This document shows positions 7,944 to 15,542 of a DNA stretch of 64,000 nucleotides, piece by piece. The stretch is from Niastella sp. (lineage in GTDB: Bacteria; Bacteroidota; Bacteroidia; Chitinophagales; Chitinophagaceae). The notes below the pieces were generated by a model. It worked only from the letters and a program-made list of their open reading frames with translations, ran no database searches and was not told where the DNA came from. The position numbers and the translations under genes were made by a program. Location of the stretch: the NCBI GenBank assembly GCA_017744515.1, contig JAGIBF010000003.1, positions 62,001 to 126,000 on the forward strand. The letters are read 5' to 3'. Each line of letters begins with the position of its first letter. Positions within the stretch are counted from its first letter, which is position 1.

Positions 7944-9050
7944 TTATGAAGGCTGGGGTATTGGCCCGGGTACCTGCTGGCCATCGGCCAGTGGTTCTAT
8001 CAGCGGGATGATGACTGTAAAGTACGCGTCATCTTTCTGTATGGTTATTTCGGGCAGCTGGAGCATTTTGTAGCGGGTATTGATCGTCTGCAACCCAAAG
8101 CCCATCGACTCTACCGAGCTTTCTCTTTTTACGATCGTGTTTTGTACCATGAGCCTGTTGCCTGCCGTGAGTGTCAGTTCGATCTCCAATGGGTTTTCTT
8201 TTTGCAGGCTGTTGTGTTTTACTGCGTTTTCTATCAGGAGCTGCAGGGTGAGGGGTGGCAGGAGCCAGTCTTCGAATTTTTTATCTACCCGGATGGTGAG
8301 GTTGATACCGCTGCCGTAGCGGGTTTGCAGCAGGTGGTAGTAGGATTGTATGAACTGGAGTTCCTGTCCGAGGGTCGTCAACTCGGCCTGGTTGTTCCTC
8401 AGCAGGTAGCGGAATACTTTGGTGAGCTCGTCGAGGAAGGCCTCCGCGCGGACGGGGTTTTCGCCGATAAGGGAGGAGAGAGAGTTGAGGTTATTAAAGA
8501 GGAAGTGGGGGTTTACGATGCCTTTCAGCTGGTTCAGTTCTGCCCGAAGCTTCTCTTTTTCGAGTTGTTCTTTCTCTTTTTCCGTATATCTCAGTTTGGC
8601 GTAGTGGTACAGGGTTTCGAAGCCTGCCAGCAGGAAGAAGAAGTTAATTATTGCATTGAGGAAAGAATAGCCCCATAGTCCGATTATCACTTTGGTCCCA
8701 TTGATGGTTACTGCTGAGGCGACCTGGAATGTCATATCTATTTTTCCTGATACGATGGCCATGCGCAGCACGGTGCTGATGGCAAGGCAAATGGTAACAT
8801 ACGCCAGGCCGATGGCCATTACTGTCCAGACACGGAAGGGGGGCCTGAACGGTGGCTGTTTCCATTTGCGGCTATTGTATATAAGGTAGCGGCTGCCTTC
8901 GCAAACCAGTATGATGCAGGCCAGGGACACCAGGGTGCGCAGGATCTTCGGGCGATCGGCATAGATGCGTACTTCGTTGGTATACAATACCAAGAGGAAG
9001 GGAAGCAGGATGATAAGCACCCGAAACCATTTATCGCGGACTTTTATCAA
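7944..9050 (-). CDS. LytS-type sensor histidine kinase (His_kinase family)
   Basis: 368 residues. Four hydrophobic segments lie at about 9-25, 37-56, 74-95 and 120-147, followed by a charged coiled-coil linker (EKEKEQLEKEKLRAELNQLK). The phosphoacceptor motif is NPHFLFNNLNSLSSL with His182. A HATPase domain follows, with N-box LLIENAVKHN and glycine motif GFGLQTINTRY. Kinases of this type usually pair with a LytTR response regulator encoded next door. None is present here, so the partner must be elsewhere. The start codon is TTG at 9050, because an in-frame stop lies just upstream. Confidence 0.88.
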   Translation of the reverse strand: MIKVRDKWFRVLIILLPFLLVLYTNEVRIYADRPKILRTLVSLACIILVCEGSRYLIYNSRKWKQPPFRPPFRVWTVMAIGLAYVTICLAISTVLRMAIVSGKIDMTFQVASAVTINGTKVIIGLWGYSFLNAIINFFFLLAGFETLYHYAKLRYTEKEKEQLEKEKLRAELNQLKGIVNPHFLFNNLNSLSSLIGENPVRAEAFLDELTKVFRYLLRNNQAELTTLGQELQFIQSYYHLLQTRYGSGINLTIRVDKKFEDWLLPPLTLQLLIENAVKHNSLQKENPLEIELTLTAGNRLMVQNTIVKRESSVESMGFGLQTINTRYKMLQLPEITIQKDDAYFTVIIPLIEPLADGQQVPGPIPQPS

Positions 9051-9266
9051 TGGAGCCGGGTTTTAATACGGAGGGTGACATAGCTGGCCATGGTACAAAG
9101 AAAAAAGACCTTCAGCGTGCGTTAGTTACTTTCTGTATGAATTGTGTTTTTGGGTGCATGAATTGTAAAATGCCGGGCTCCCGAAATATTTTTAGTAAGT
9201 GGTTTTTGCTACTGACATACTGCTGTCACTACCCGGTTGTTGCTTTGTATCATAAATCGGCAACCT

Positions 9267-9863
9267 ATGTTTTTCTCCACCATTCATCAGACCAGCTTAC
9301 TCGCCCAATTGCAGGATATGGCGGCTTATAATTTGTGGGCTATTTCCCGGCTAACGGATTGGCTCAGCAGCAAGCCGGCTGTTTTGCTGGAAGCGACTGC
9401 TGCTTCAAGTTTTCCTGGCATCAAGGCCACGCTGCTACATATGCTGGATGTGGAAAGGGAATGGCTCGACCGGCTGCAGCCAATGCCGGTATCAAAGTGG
9501 CAGGAGGCCGATAAGGGTCTTGGGGCCGTGTTGGACGCATTGGAGGAGCAGGCTGGTGAGTGGAATGATTATGTGCAATCTTTGTCTGACGAGGAGTTGC
9601 AGGAGGATTGTTATTGTAATGCTTTCTTTGGAGAGGTTTGCCGGCCGAAGTATGAGATCATCCAGCATTGTTTGAATCATAGTACTTATCATCGCGGTCA
9701 GGTGGTGACCATTGGCCACCAGCTGGGTTTGAAGGATGCGCCCATGACCGACTATCTGTATTATGTATTGAAGGTGAAAGAACCTGCTACGGCGCGTCGT
9801 GAGCAGCCGGTTGGCTCTTATTCACAAAAGAGCTTTCTTGCTGTCAACTTTTTCAGCAAATAG
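9267..9863 (+). CDS. DinB family metal-binding protein
   Basis: A 198-residue four-helix-bundle protein of the DinB/YfiT superfamily. The likely metal ligands are a histidine in LLHMLDVEREW near residue 58 and two in HCLNHSTYHRGQV near 143-150. In this superfamily the bundle binds Ni or Zn; members act as thiol-dependent transferases (bacillithiol, mycothiol) or have unknown roles. The start was set at ATG 9267 (MFFSTIHQ). It is followed by the AlkZ-like gene, 22 bases on. Confidence 0.82.
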   Translation: MFFSTIHQTSLLAQLQDMAAYNLWAISRLTDWLSSKPAVLLEATAASSFPGIKATLLHMLDVEREWLDRLQPMPVSKWQEADKGLGAVLDALEEQAGEWNDYVQSLSDEELQEDCYCNAFFGEVCRPKYEIIQHCLNHSTYHRGQVVTIGHQLGLKDAPMTDYLYYVLKVKEPATARREQPVGSYSQKSFLAVNFFSK

Positions 9864-9885
9864 CTTATTGGTCAATTACATGCAT

Positions 9886-10959
9886 ATGAAAAAATCTGCT
9901 ATCGGACAGCTTCGTTTGTTTAGTCAACAGCTTTTGCAGCCTTCTTTCCGGCATGCCGGGGAGCTGGTGCATTGGATGGGGGCCATGCAGGCGCAGGATT
10001 ATCTGGGGGCGAAGTGGAGTGTTGGCCTGCGGCTGCCGGGCGCTACTGACGTGAGCATCGAGCGGGCTATTGCTGACGGGGAGGTTATCCGAACGTGGGG
10101 TTTGCGGGGCACCTGGCATTGGATGGCACCGGCTGATGTGCATTGGATGTTGGGGTTTATCGCGCCTAAGATCTTGCAGAAGCAGGCTTATCATCTGAAG
10201 CAAGAGTCGTTAACTGCTTCGCATGTCAAGAAGAGTAATAAAGCGTTGGTGAAAGTGTTGCAGGGTGGACAGGCGCTGACACGGGAGGAGCTTACTGCTG
10301 TATTGTCGAAGCATGGTATTAAAACTTCTGCTTATGGAGTTGGGCATCTCTTGTTGCACGCTTCTATGGAGCAGCTGATCTGCATGGGGCCACGACGTGG
10401 AAAGCAGTTTACGCATGTGTTGCTTAATGATTGGGTTCCCGCCGTGAAAAGGCATGAGCCTGCTGATCCGCTGTCGGAGCTGGCTTTGCGTTATTTCACC
10501 AGTCATGGGCCTGCTACTGTTAAAGACTTCATGTGGTGGGGCGGGTTAACGCTTACAGAAGCGAGGAAGGGTGCTGAAGCTGTGCAAGAAAAACTGGAAA
10601 GCATTGTGGTGGATGGAGAGACGTATTTATTACCTGCTAATATGCCTGCTGTACAAAAGAAAAGTATCATTCAAATGCTGCCGGGTTTTGATGAGTATCT
10701 GTTGGGCTATACCGACAGGAGTACGATCATCAGTGGGCAGCATGCTAAAAAGCTCGCTATGACTGCCAATGGTCAATTCAATGCTACCATTGTTGTGAAT
10801 GGCCAGGTGGATGGTATCTGGAAAAGAACTATTGGCGCTAAGGATGTGACAATCGAAACTACTTATTTCGAGGCTGCCGGTAAGGGTGTGCAGCAGGCCG
10901 TGACAGCTGCCGCTAAACGGTATGCAAAGTTTCTTGGATTACCTGCTGTTTGGGGTTAG
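9886..10959 (+). CDS. AlkZ/YcaQ-like winged-helix DNA glycosylase (HTH_42)
   Basis: A 357-residue member of the winged-helix HTH_42 superfamily. The catalytic QxQ signature of the AlkZ branch is visible in GAMQAQDYLGAKW near residue 30. The LRGTWHWM segment follows near residue 77. Characterised relatives (Streptomyces AlkZ, E. coli YcaQ) remove alkylated bases and unhook interstrand crosslinks from DNA. The start is ATG 9886; ATG 9880 is two codons earlier and equally possible, while the ORF extension to 9799 overlaps DinB. Because DinB-like and AlkZ-like genes are adjacent, a shared role in coping with reactive compounds is possible but not shown. Confidence 0.8.
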   Translation: MKKSAIGQLRLFSQQLLQPSFRHAGELVHWMGAMQAQDYLGAKWSVGLRLPGATDVSIERAIADGEVIRTWGLRGTWHWMAPADVHWMLGFIAPKILQKQAYHLKQESLTASHVKKSNKALVKVLQGGQALTREELTAVLSKHGIKTSAYGVGHLLLHASMEQLICMGPRRGKQFTHVLLNDWVPAVKRHEPADPLSELALRYFTSHGPATVKDFMWWGGLTLTEARKGAEAVQEKLESIVVDGETYLLPANMPAVQKKSIIQMLPGFDEYLLGYTDRSTIISGQHAKKLAMTANGQFNATIVVNGQVDGIWKRTIGAKDVTIETTYFEAAGKGVQQAVTAAAKRYAKFLGLPAVWG

Positions 10960-10978
10960 GTTGTATATTGCACGTTGA

Positions 10979-11671
10979 ATGACCAGTTTCGATCAGCATA
11001 TCAAGGTTGCGGTGGATGCCGTTGTTTTCGGCTATTCCAAACAGGAAGGTGTATCGGTTTTATTGATCCAACGTAAGTATCCTCCTTTTCAAAACAGCTG
11101 GGCGATCCCGGGTGGTTTTGTGCTGGAGCACGAATCGCTGGAAGAGGCTGTAAGGCGTGAGTTGCAAGAAGAAACTGGTATCTCTGTGAACTATCTCGAG
11201 CAGCTTTATTCTTTTGGTAATCCTGGTCGTGACCCACGGCAGCGGATTGTTTCGATCGCTTATTTCGCGCTGGTGAAGTCTTCGCAGTTCCAGCAATTGA
11301 AGGCCAGCACCGATGCCGAGCATGCGCAATGGTTTGGTATCAACGAACTTCCTCCGCTGGCTTTTGACCACCAGGATATTTTAGGGGTAGCGATCGAGCG
11401 TATCCGGGCCAAGATCCGGTACCAGCCGATCGGTTTTGAGTTACTGGATAAGATCTTCCCTTTCTCGGACCTGGAGCATTTGTATGTAAGTTTACTGGGC
11501 CGGGAAATCGACCGCCGTAATTTTTCCCGTAAGATGTTGGCGCTGGGCATTCTGGATGAGACCAAGGAATACGCCAAATCGGAGGGCAAGGGCCGTCCCA
11601 GCAAGCTGTTCCGGTTCAATGAGCAGCGTTATCAGCAGCTGGAAAAAGAAGGGATGAATTTCGAGGTTTGA
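10979..11671 (+). CDS. nrtR: NrtR-type Nudix transcriptional regulator of NAD metabolism
   Basis: 230 residues: an N-terminal Nudix domain (1-145) and a C-terminal winged-helix domain (about 150-225, with the basic stretch KSEGKGRPSKLFRF). NrtR proteins bind ADP-ribose or related NAD products and regulate NAD biosynthesis genes. The Nudix box is fully canonical: G46-x5-E52-x7-R60-E61-L-Q-E64-E65-T-G67-I. It may therefore still hydrolyse a substrate, unlike many NrtRs with decayed boxes. The genes it would be expected to control start 2.9 kb downstream (14587-22156), beyond an AT-rich insert. Its start lies 19 bases after the glycosylase stop. Confidence 0.85.
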   Translation: MTSFDQHIKVAVDAVVFGYSKQEGVSVLLIQRKYPPFQNSWAIPGGFVLEHESLEEAVRRELQEETGISVNYLEQLYSFGNPGRDPRQRIVSIAYFALVKSSQFQQLKASTDAEHAQWFGINELPPLAFDHQDILGVAIERIRAKIRYQPIGFELLDKIFPFSDLEHLYVSLLGREIDRRNFSRKMLALGILDETKEYAKSEGKGRPSKLFRFNEQRYQQLEKEGMNFEV

Positions 11672-12346
11672 GGTGGAGCTTGAGAAAAATTGTCAATATG
11701 GCATGTTTTTCGTATATTTATAGGAGTTGATTTTTATGTATTCAGCCGTCTTATCATACTCTTCTATTCTGTCTCTCTCCTGCCCGATGACCGGGTTTAC
11801 AAGGTGGTCCGCTTAGCTTTGGTTTAGCTTAAGTTTAGTTTTGGTTTAGCTTTGACTTAGTTTATCTATTCTTCAAGACGCCTTCATCTATGCACCATCT
11901 GCTTAGTATTCCCTCTGATTCTCCATCCGGAATTAGTTTTTACATGTGACAAATAGGCACTTTATTATATCTAAAATCCGGGAAGAAGCACTCAGTCGCG
12001 CTCTTTTGTGATTCTCTATTTATTAATTGGGCGCTAAACTCATCTAATGAGAACATAATCAAGTAATTAACCGTTGTAAATGGTATCCTTTTCTATTAAC
12101 ATCAACATTTATCAAATGAAGACATGGATATGTTGTTATCTATCATCATGTGGCAAGCAAACCGGCTTTGTTAGTTTATCTATTTCATACATGTAAATCT
12201 TTATTGACCTGGTCCTTTTTGCACTATTTTACCCTAACTCGTCATATACCTTTAACGTTGATTCAAAAAAAGAAATGATGTGGCATGGAATTATTATCTT
12301 TCCAGTGTAAGGAATTCCTTTAGCTATTAGAGTTAGTTGTTACAAG
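11672..12346. other. Gene-free AT-rich region between nrtR and the TIGR04255 cassette
   Basis: 675 bases without a credible ORF on either strand. It contains the 11-bp array described separately at 11812-11866. A sequence close to the -7 element, TACCTTTA, lies at 12247-12254, about 90 bases before the cassette, without a well-placed TTG. No transposase remnant, tRNA or clear terminal inverted repeat was found. Confidence 0.6.
11812..11866. repeat. Five-unit 11-bp phased tandem repeat
   Basis: The A of a TTAG core recurs at 11815, 11826, 11837, 11848 and 11859, exactly 11 bases apart each time. The unit is approximately TTAGCTTTGGT, with sequence drift between copies but constant length. Confidence 0.8.
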
Positions 12347-13099
12347 ATGCAAACACCCAAAAAAATCACACCAGACAGTATCGTAAAGGCTGTAGTAGAA
12401 ATTAAATATATAGCAGAGGTTCCTTTTGAAATACTGCTAGGAATTCTCGTTTCTCGCCTTGATCAGTCCTATACTTATACAAACCGACCAATCAATAATT
12501 CTCCTTTGGGCTTAGACAATTACGTCAACCCTGCCGATATTATTATAAACATTAATAGCCGAAGCCTTGTTTATAATAATAAAATCAGCATCCAGTTTCA
12601 ACCTAATTCTTTGATTTTTAGCTGCATAGACAAATACATAGGAGGGGTTGATTTTCTAAATGAAATTAAGGCGGCACTAAGTTTTTTGTTAAAAAATGGT
12701 GAAGTTAAAAAATGGACAAGGATAGGGCTACGTTATATTAGTGAGTACCCAAATCGAGACATTAGGGAGTGCATAAAATTTAATTTTACCTTTGGTTTAC
12801 CTGATGTAGAAAGTGTTTCCACTCATTTTAAGAGTGAGTTTTTTTATAAAGGCACCAAAGTGATCTTGAATTTGATGAATAAAATGCCTGCATTGGGGAC
12901 GGATTCCAAGGAAGCAACTCCTCATGTCGTAAACACGTCGATTATAGACATAGATGTCATTAACGATCGGCTGGAGATTCCAGGCTTGCAGATAGAGCCG
13001 CTAATAAATGAAATTAGCTTAGTACATGATTTCGAAAAAGAAATATTTTTTGGGATGTTAAGAGAAGAGTTTTTAAACACATTACAACCAGAATATTAA
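12347..13099 (+). CDS. TIGR04255 family protein
   Basis: 250 residues. The N-terminal pattern ITPDSIVKAVVEIKYIAEVP followed by a long beta-rich body and the segment RIGLRYISEYP are typical of TIGR04255, a sporadically distributed family of unknown function. The composition is visibly richer in A and T than the flanking genes, and codon use differs (many AAA, ATA and TTA). It is the first of three genes separated by single bases, so translation is probably coupled. Sporadic distribution plus odd composition suggest horizontal acquisition. No catalytic motif was seen. Confidence 0.7.
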   Translation: MQTPKKITPDSIVKAVVEIKYIAEVPFEILLGILVSRLDQSYTYTNRPINNSPLGLDNYVNPADIIININSRSLVYNNKISIQFQPNSLIFSCIDKYIGGVDFLNEIKAALSFLLKNGEVKKWTRIGLRYISEYPNRDIRECIKFNFTFGLPDVESVSTHFKSEFFYKGTKVILNLMNKMPALGTDSKEATPHVVNTSIIDIDVINDRLEIPGLQIEPLINEISLVHDFEKEIFFGMLREEFLNTLQPEY

Positions 13100-13100
13100 T

Positions 13101-13667
13101 ATGCCAGAGTATTTTCAAAAAGAGATTGATATCTCTGCACATGGACAGCATCTAAAACAATTGTTGTTTAAGATGCTAATGGCGAAAATAGCTACTGATA
13201 ATTGTGCTAATACTTATTATAGCACTATTTTGCCTTTTACAAGCCATACAACCGTCGGGTTGAATACGCCTATTGATAATAGCAACACGTTGTTAATCAA
13301 AATGGAAAATGCATGGAAAAAGCAGTATGAGGAAAGACGGGAAGAATTTCAATTGAACGACTATGAACTCACGGAAAAAATGAGGCTTTCCACGGATATT
13401 TTGCTGCAGTGTAGTCCTGACAAGATGAGTCTTGAAGTCACTACTGATAAAAGTATCTTTTATACCACAATAAAAAATGACATCACCATCTATGTTGAGC
13501 ATTATATAGAAGTGCGTGATTTTGTTGATGATTTGGATGAATTGATTGTAACAGTATTCAGAGGCAATGAGAGAGTATTCAATTATGGTGGGAATTTTTG
13601 GGATACGGTGAATAAATTACAACCAGTTCTTCAAGACTATTCGATTGCTATTCCCCAGTTTGCCTAA
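13101..13667 (+). CDS. Unknown protein, second gene of the TIGR04255 cassette
   Basis: 188 residues, no family recognised. The sequence is soluble, acidic overall, with a helical stretch at about 65-95 (MENAWKKQYEERREEFQLND) and a beta-rich C-terminal half. There is no signal peptide or membrane segment. The start ATG follows the previous stop by one base, and the stop is one base before the next ATG. Composition is AT-rich like its partners. Function unknown; its position suggests it works with the TIGR04255 protein. Confidence 0.65.
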   Translation: MPEYFQKEIDISAHGQHLKQLLFKMLMAKIATDNCANTYYSTILPFTSHTTVGLNTPIDNSNTLLIKMENAWKKQYEERREEFQLNDYELTEKMRLSTDILLQCSPDKMSLEVTTDKSIFYTTIKNDITIYVEHYIEVRDFVDDLDELIVTVFRGNERVFNYGGNFWDTVNKLQPVLQDYSIAIPQFA

Positions 13668-13668
13668 A

Positions 13669-14313
13669 ATGAATTATCCCCAAGAATTACTGCCTCAAAC
13701 AGATTATAAGCTTATCGATTGCAATGTAGAGAATTGCTTTCTTTTGCGTCTTGTCGACGACGCCATCCAAGAAGAAATGATTAATCCCGAAACAGGCTAT
13801 ATAAGGGTAAATCTCATCTGCTCGCCAAGGGAACGCATTTATGATTTGTCGGTGATATTACTGGGGGTTTACACTCAAAACCACATTCCGATAGAGCTTA
13901 CTAGGGAAGGTAAAACGAAGTTTGGTGGATACTGCGAACCTAATTCAACTATTTCCGACCCTCCTGTATATAATGATCACTTTGTTCTTAACAAGAATAA
14001 AAGATTCTGGGTAAGCAAAATAAGTAGTATTAGCAACATCGAGGTCCCCTATTCGAGAGATAATAGTAATCATACAGTACGATGCTATGTGAAGCATACC
14101 CCCACCAAATGGAATTTCTGGCACTATTCCCTCCGTTGGGAATCAAGTGAGGGCAATCTCGACGACATGGATGAAAAAAAGCGTGGCAAAGTACTGCAAC
14201 GAATGGCAAACGAAGCTAGGGTTATGCTATCACGAATGGCAAACGTTGAATATCCCCAAATTGAAGCCTTACCAGCTTCTTGCTATCAAAAAAAAAGCCC
14301 GGTTGCAGCTTGA
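13669..14313 (+). CDS. Unknown protein, third gene of the TIGR04255 cassette
   Basis: 214 residues, no family recognised. The start was set at ATG 13669, one base after the preceding stop; the longer frame from 13645 overlaps that gene. The body is beta-rich (residues 40-140), then a WNFWHYSLRWES segment rich in Trp, then a charged helix (DEKKRGKVLQRMANEARVML). No signal peptide. The tight spacing makes the three genes one operon. No function is assigned. Confidence 0.65.
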   Translation: MNYPQELLPQTDYKLIDCNVENCFLLRLVDDAIQEEMINPETGYIRVNLICSPRERIYDLSVILLGVYTQNHIPIELTREGKTKFGGYCEPNSTISDPPVYNDHFVLNKNKRFWVSKISSISNIEVPYSRDNSNHTVRCYVKHTPTKWNFWHYSLRWESSEGNLDDMDEKKRGKVLQRMANEARVMLSRMANVEYPQIEALPASCYQKKSPVAA

Positions 14314-14510
14314 TTATCATTTTTATGATTTTAATTCTTCTTGTTTTATTTACTTCTGTTCTAAAAGAATTTTATTCATATAATATCAAACACCAATATT
14401 AAGCTTAGTCGTTTTGGTTTCCTTTAAGATCAATCACTAGCCAAATCCAATAATACACTTCTTAAAGTGTCGTATAGACTCATTATCACACTTCTACTCA
14501 GGGCTTTAAA

Positions 14511-14589
14511 CATTTTGCGTCTTTTTTACACAAAAAGCTTGTTGGTTTGAATGGGGCTCTCTATATTTGTGTCACAATGACGCAAAATG
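14511..14589. promoter_or_regulatory. Twin 21-bp palindromic operators upstream of nadM
   Basis: Two imperfect palindromes, at 14514-14534 and 14566-14586, each begin with TTTG, then C or T, then GT, and end in CAAA. Their centres are 52 bases apart, about five helical turns. The whole region is also a large dyad: CATTTTGCGTC at 14511-14521 is repeated in inverse at 14579-14589, and ACACAAA at 14528-14534 in inverse at 14566-14572, with 6-base spacers on both sides. The right copy abuts and its outer arm overlaps the nadM start codon; both flank the promoter. NrtR is the natural candidate to bind here, by inference. Confidence 0.65.
14539..14569 (+). promoter_or_regulatory. Promoter of the NAD salvage operon
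   Basis: TTG at 14539-14541, 20 bases, then TATATTTG at 14562-14569, the consensus -7 element. The last four bases (TTTG) belong to the right-hand operator, so a bound repressor would cover the -7 element. Confidence 0.75.
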
Positions 14590-15501
14590 AAGAATACAGG
14601 AGTAATCATAGCACGCTTTCAGACGCCTTACTTACACGAAGGGCATAAGTATCTGTTGCAAGAGATCAAGCCAAACCACAACAAGATCGTGGTGGTGTTG
14701 GGGGTGTCGCCGGTGAAAGGCAGCCGCCGTAATCCTTTTGATTTTTATACCCGGGAGCGTTTGCTGAAGCAGTTTGCTCCTGAGCTGATCATTTTGCCGC
14801 TGAGTGACCACCCTGATGATGCTGTTTGGAGTGAAAGGCTGGACAGCTTATTGTCTAATACTTTCCCGCAGGAGTCATTTGTGTTGTATGGCAGCCGTGA
14901 CAGTTTTATTCCTTATTACAGCGGGCATATGAATGTGGTAGCGCTTCCTGAACTGGGCGACCATTCTGCTACCACTATCCGTGACGAGAATGCCGACAAG
15001 GTGTTGGACTCTGTGGATTTTCGCATGGGCATCAATTACGCGTACCATAATAAGTATGATGCTGTTCACCCTACTGTTGATATTGCTGTTTTGCGCAATG
15101 GCGGCCGGGAAGTGTTGCTGGGCAAAAAGCCTGGTGCGGCTCAATGGCGGTTTCCCGGTGGTTTTGCTGATCCTGCTGATGTAAACTTCGAGGAGGCAGC
15201 AGCGCGGGAACTGCAAGAGGAGTGTGGCAACCTTGTAACCGGCGCTATGCAGTATGTCGGTTCTGCCCGGATCAATGACTGGCGGTATCGCAGGGAGGCT
15301 GATAAGATCATGACGCTATTCTTTAAAACGGAATATGTTTCCGGTGATGCGGTGGCTAATGATGACCTTGTATCGCTGGGATGGTTCAACACTGATCTGC
15401 TGGCCGACATGGTTGCGAACAATGAGATCACGGCTGAACACCATATACTCGTAAATATGCTGGTAAAGCTCAAAAGTCCTACAGAACAAGCCAATAAATA
15501 A
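14587..15501 (+). CDS. nadM: Bifunctional NMN adenylyltransferase / Nudix (ADP-ribose) hydrolase
   Basis: 304 residues with two domains. The N-terminal nucleotidyltransferase (1-155) carries the HxGH motif as H17-E-G-H20 and would make NAD from NMN and ATP. The C-terminal Nudix domain (160-300) has RELQEECG at 207-214, the second half of the Nudix box. The first half is one residue longer than canonical, with Asp198 where Glu is usual. This architecture matches NadM-Nudix enzymes such as Synechocystis slr0787, which also cleave ADP-ribose. First gene of a seven-gene operon. The next start is 41 bases on. Confidence 0.9.
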   Translation: MKNTGVIIARFQTPYLHEGHKYLLQEIKPNHNKIVVVLGVSPVKGSRRNPFDFYTRERLLKQFAPELIILPLSDHPDDAVWSERLDSLLSNTFPQESFVLYGSRDSFIPYYSGHMNVVALPELGDHSATTIRDENADKVLDSVDFRMGINYAYHNKYDAVHPTVDIAVLRNGGREVLLGKKPGAAQWRFPGGFADPADVNFEEAAARELQEECGNLVTGAMQYVGSARINDWRYRREADKIMTLFFKTEYVSGDAVANDDLVSLGWFNTDLLADMVANNEITAEHHILVNMLVKLKSPTEQANK

Positions 15502-15542
15502 TCAATTTTACTCTTATTCTTTTATTTTAAAACAACAACGTG

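Noticed and set aside
9237-9266. Upstream start for the DinB gene
   Set aside because: The extension adds ten residues with no family match; ATG 9267 gives the expected N-terminus.
11812-11866. CRISPR array
   Set aside because: The units are 11 bases long, have no spacers and drift in sequence; no cas genes are present in the window.
12347-14313. Calling the three-gene cassette a defence system
   Set aside because: Only composition, compactness and sporadic distribution of the first family support it; no nuclease, NADase, nucleotide cyclase or ATPase motif was seen.
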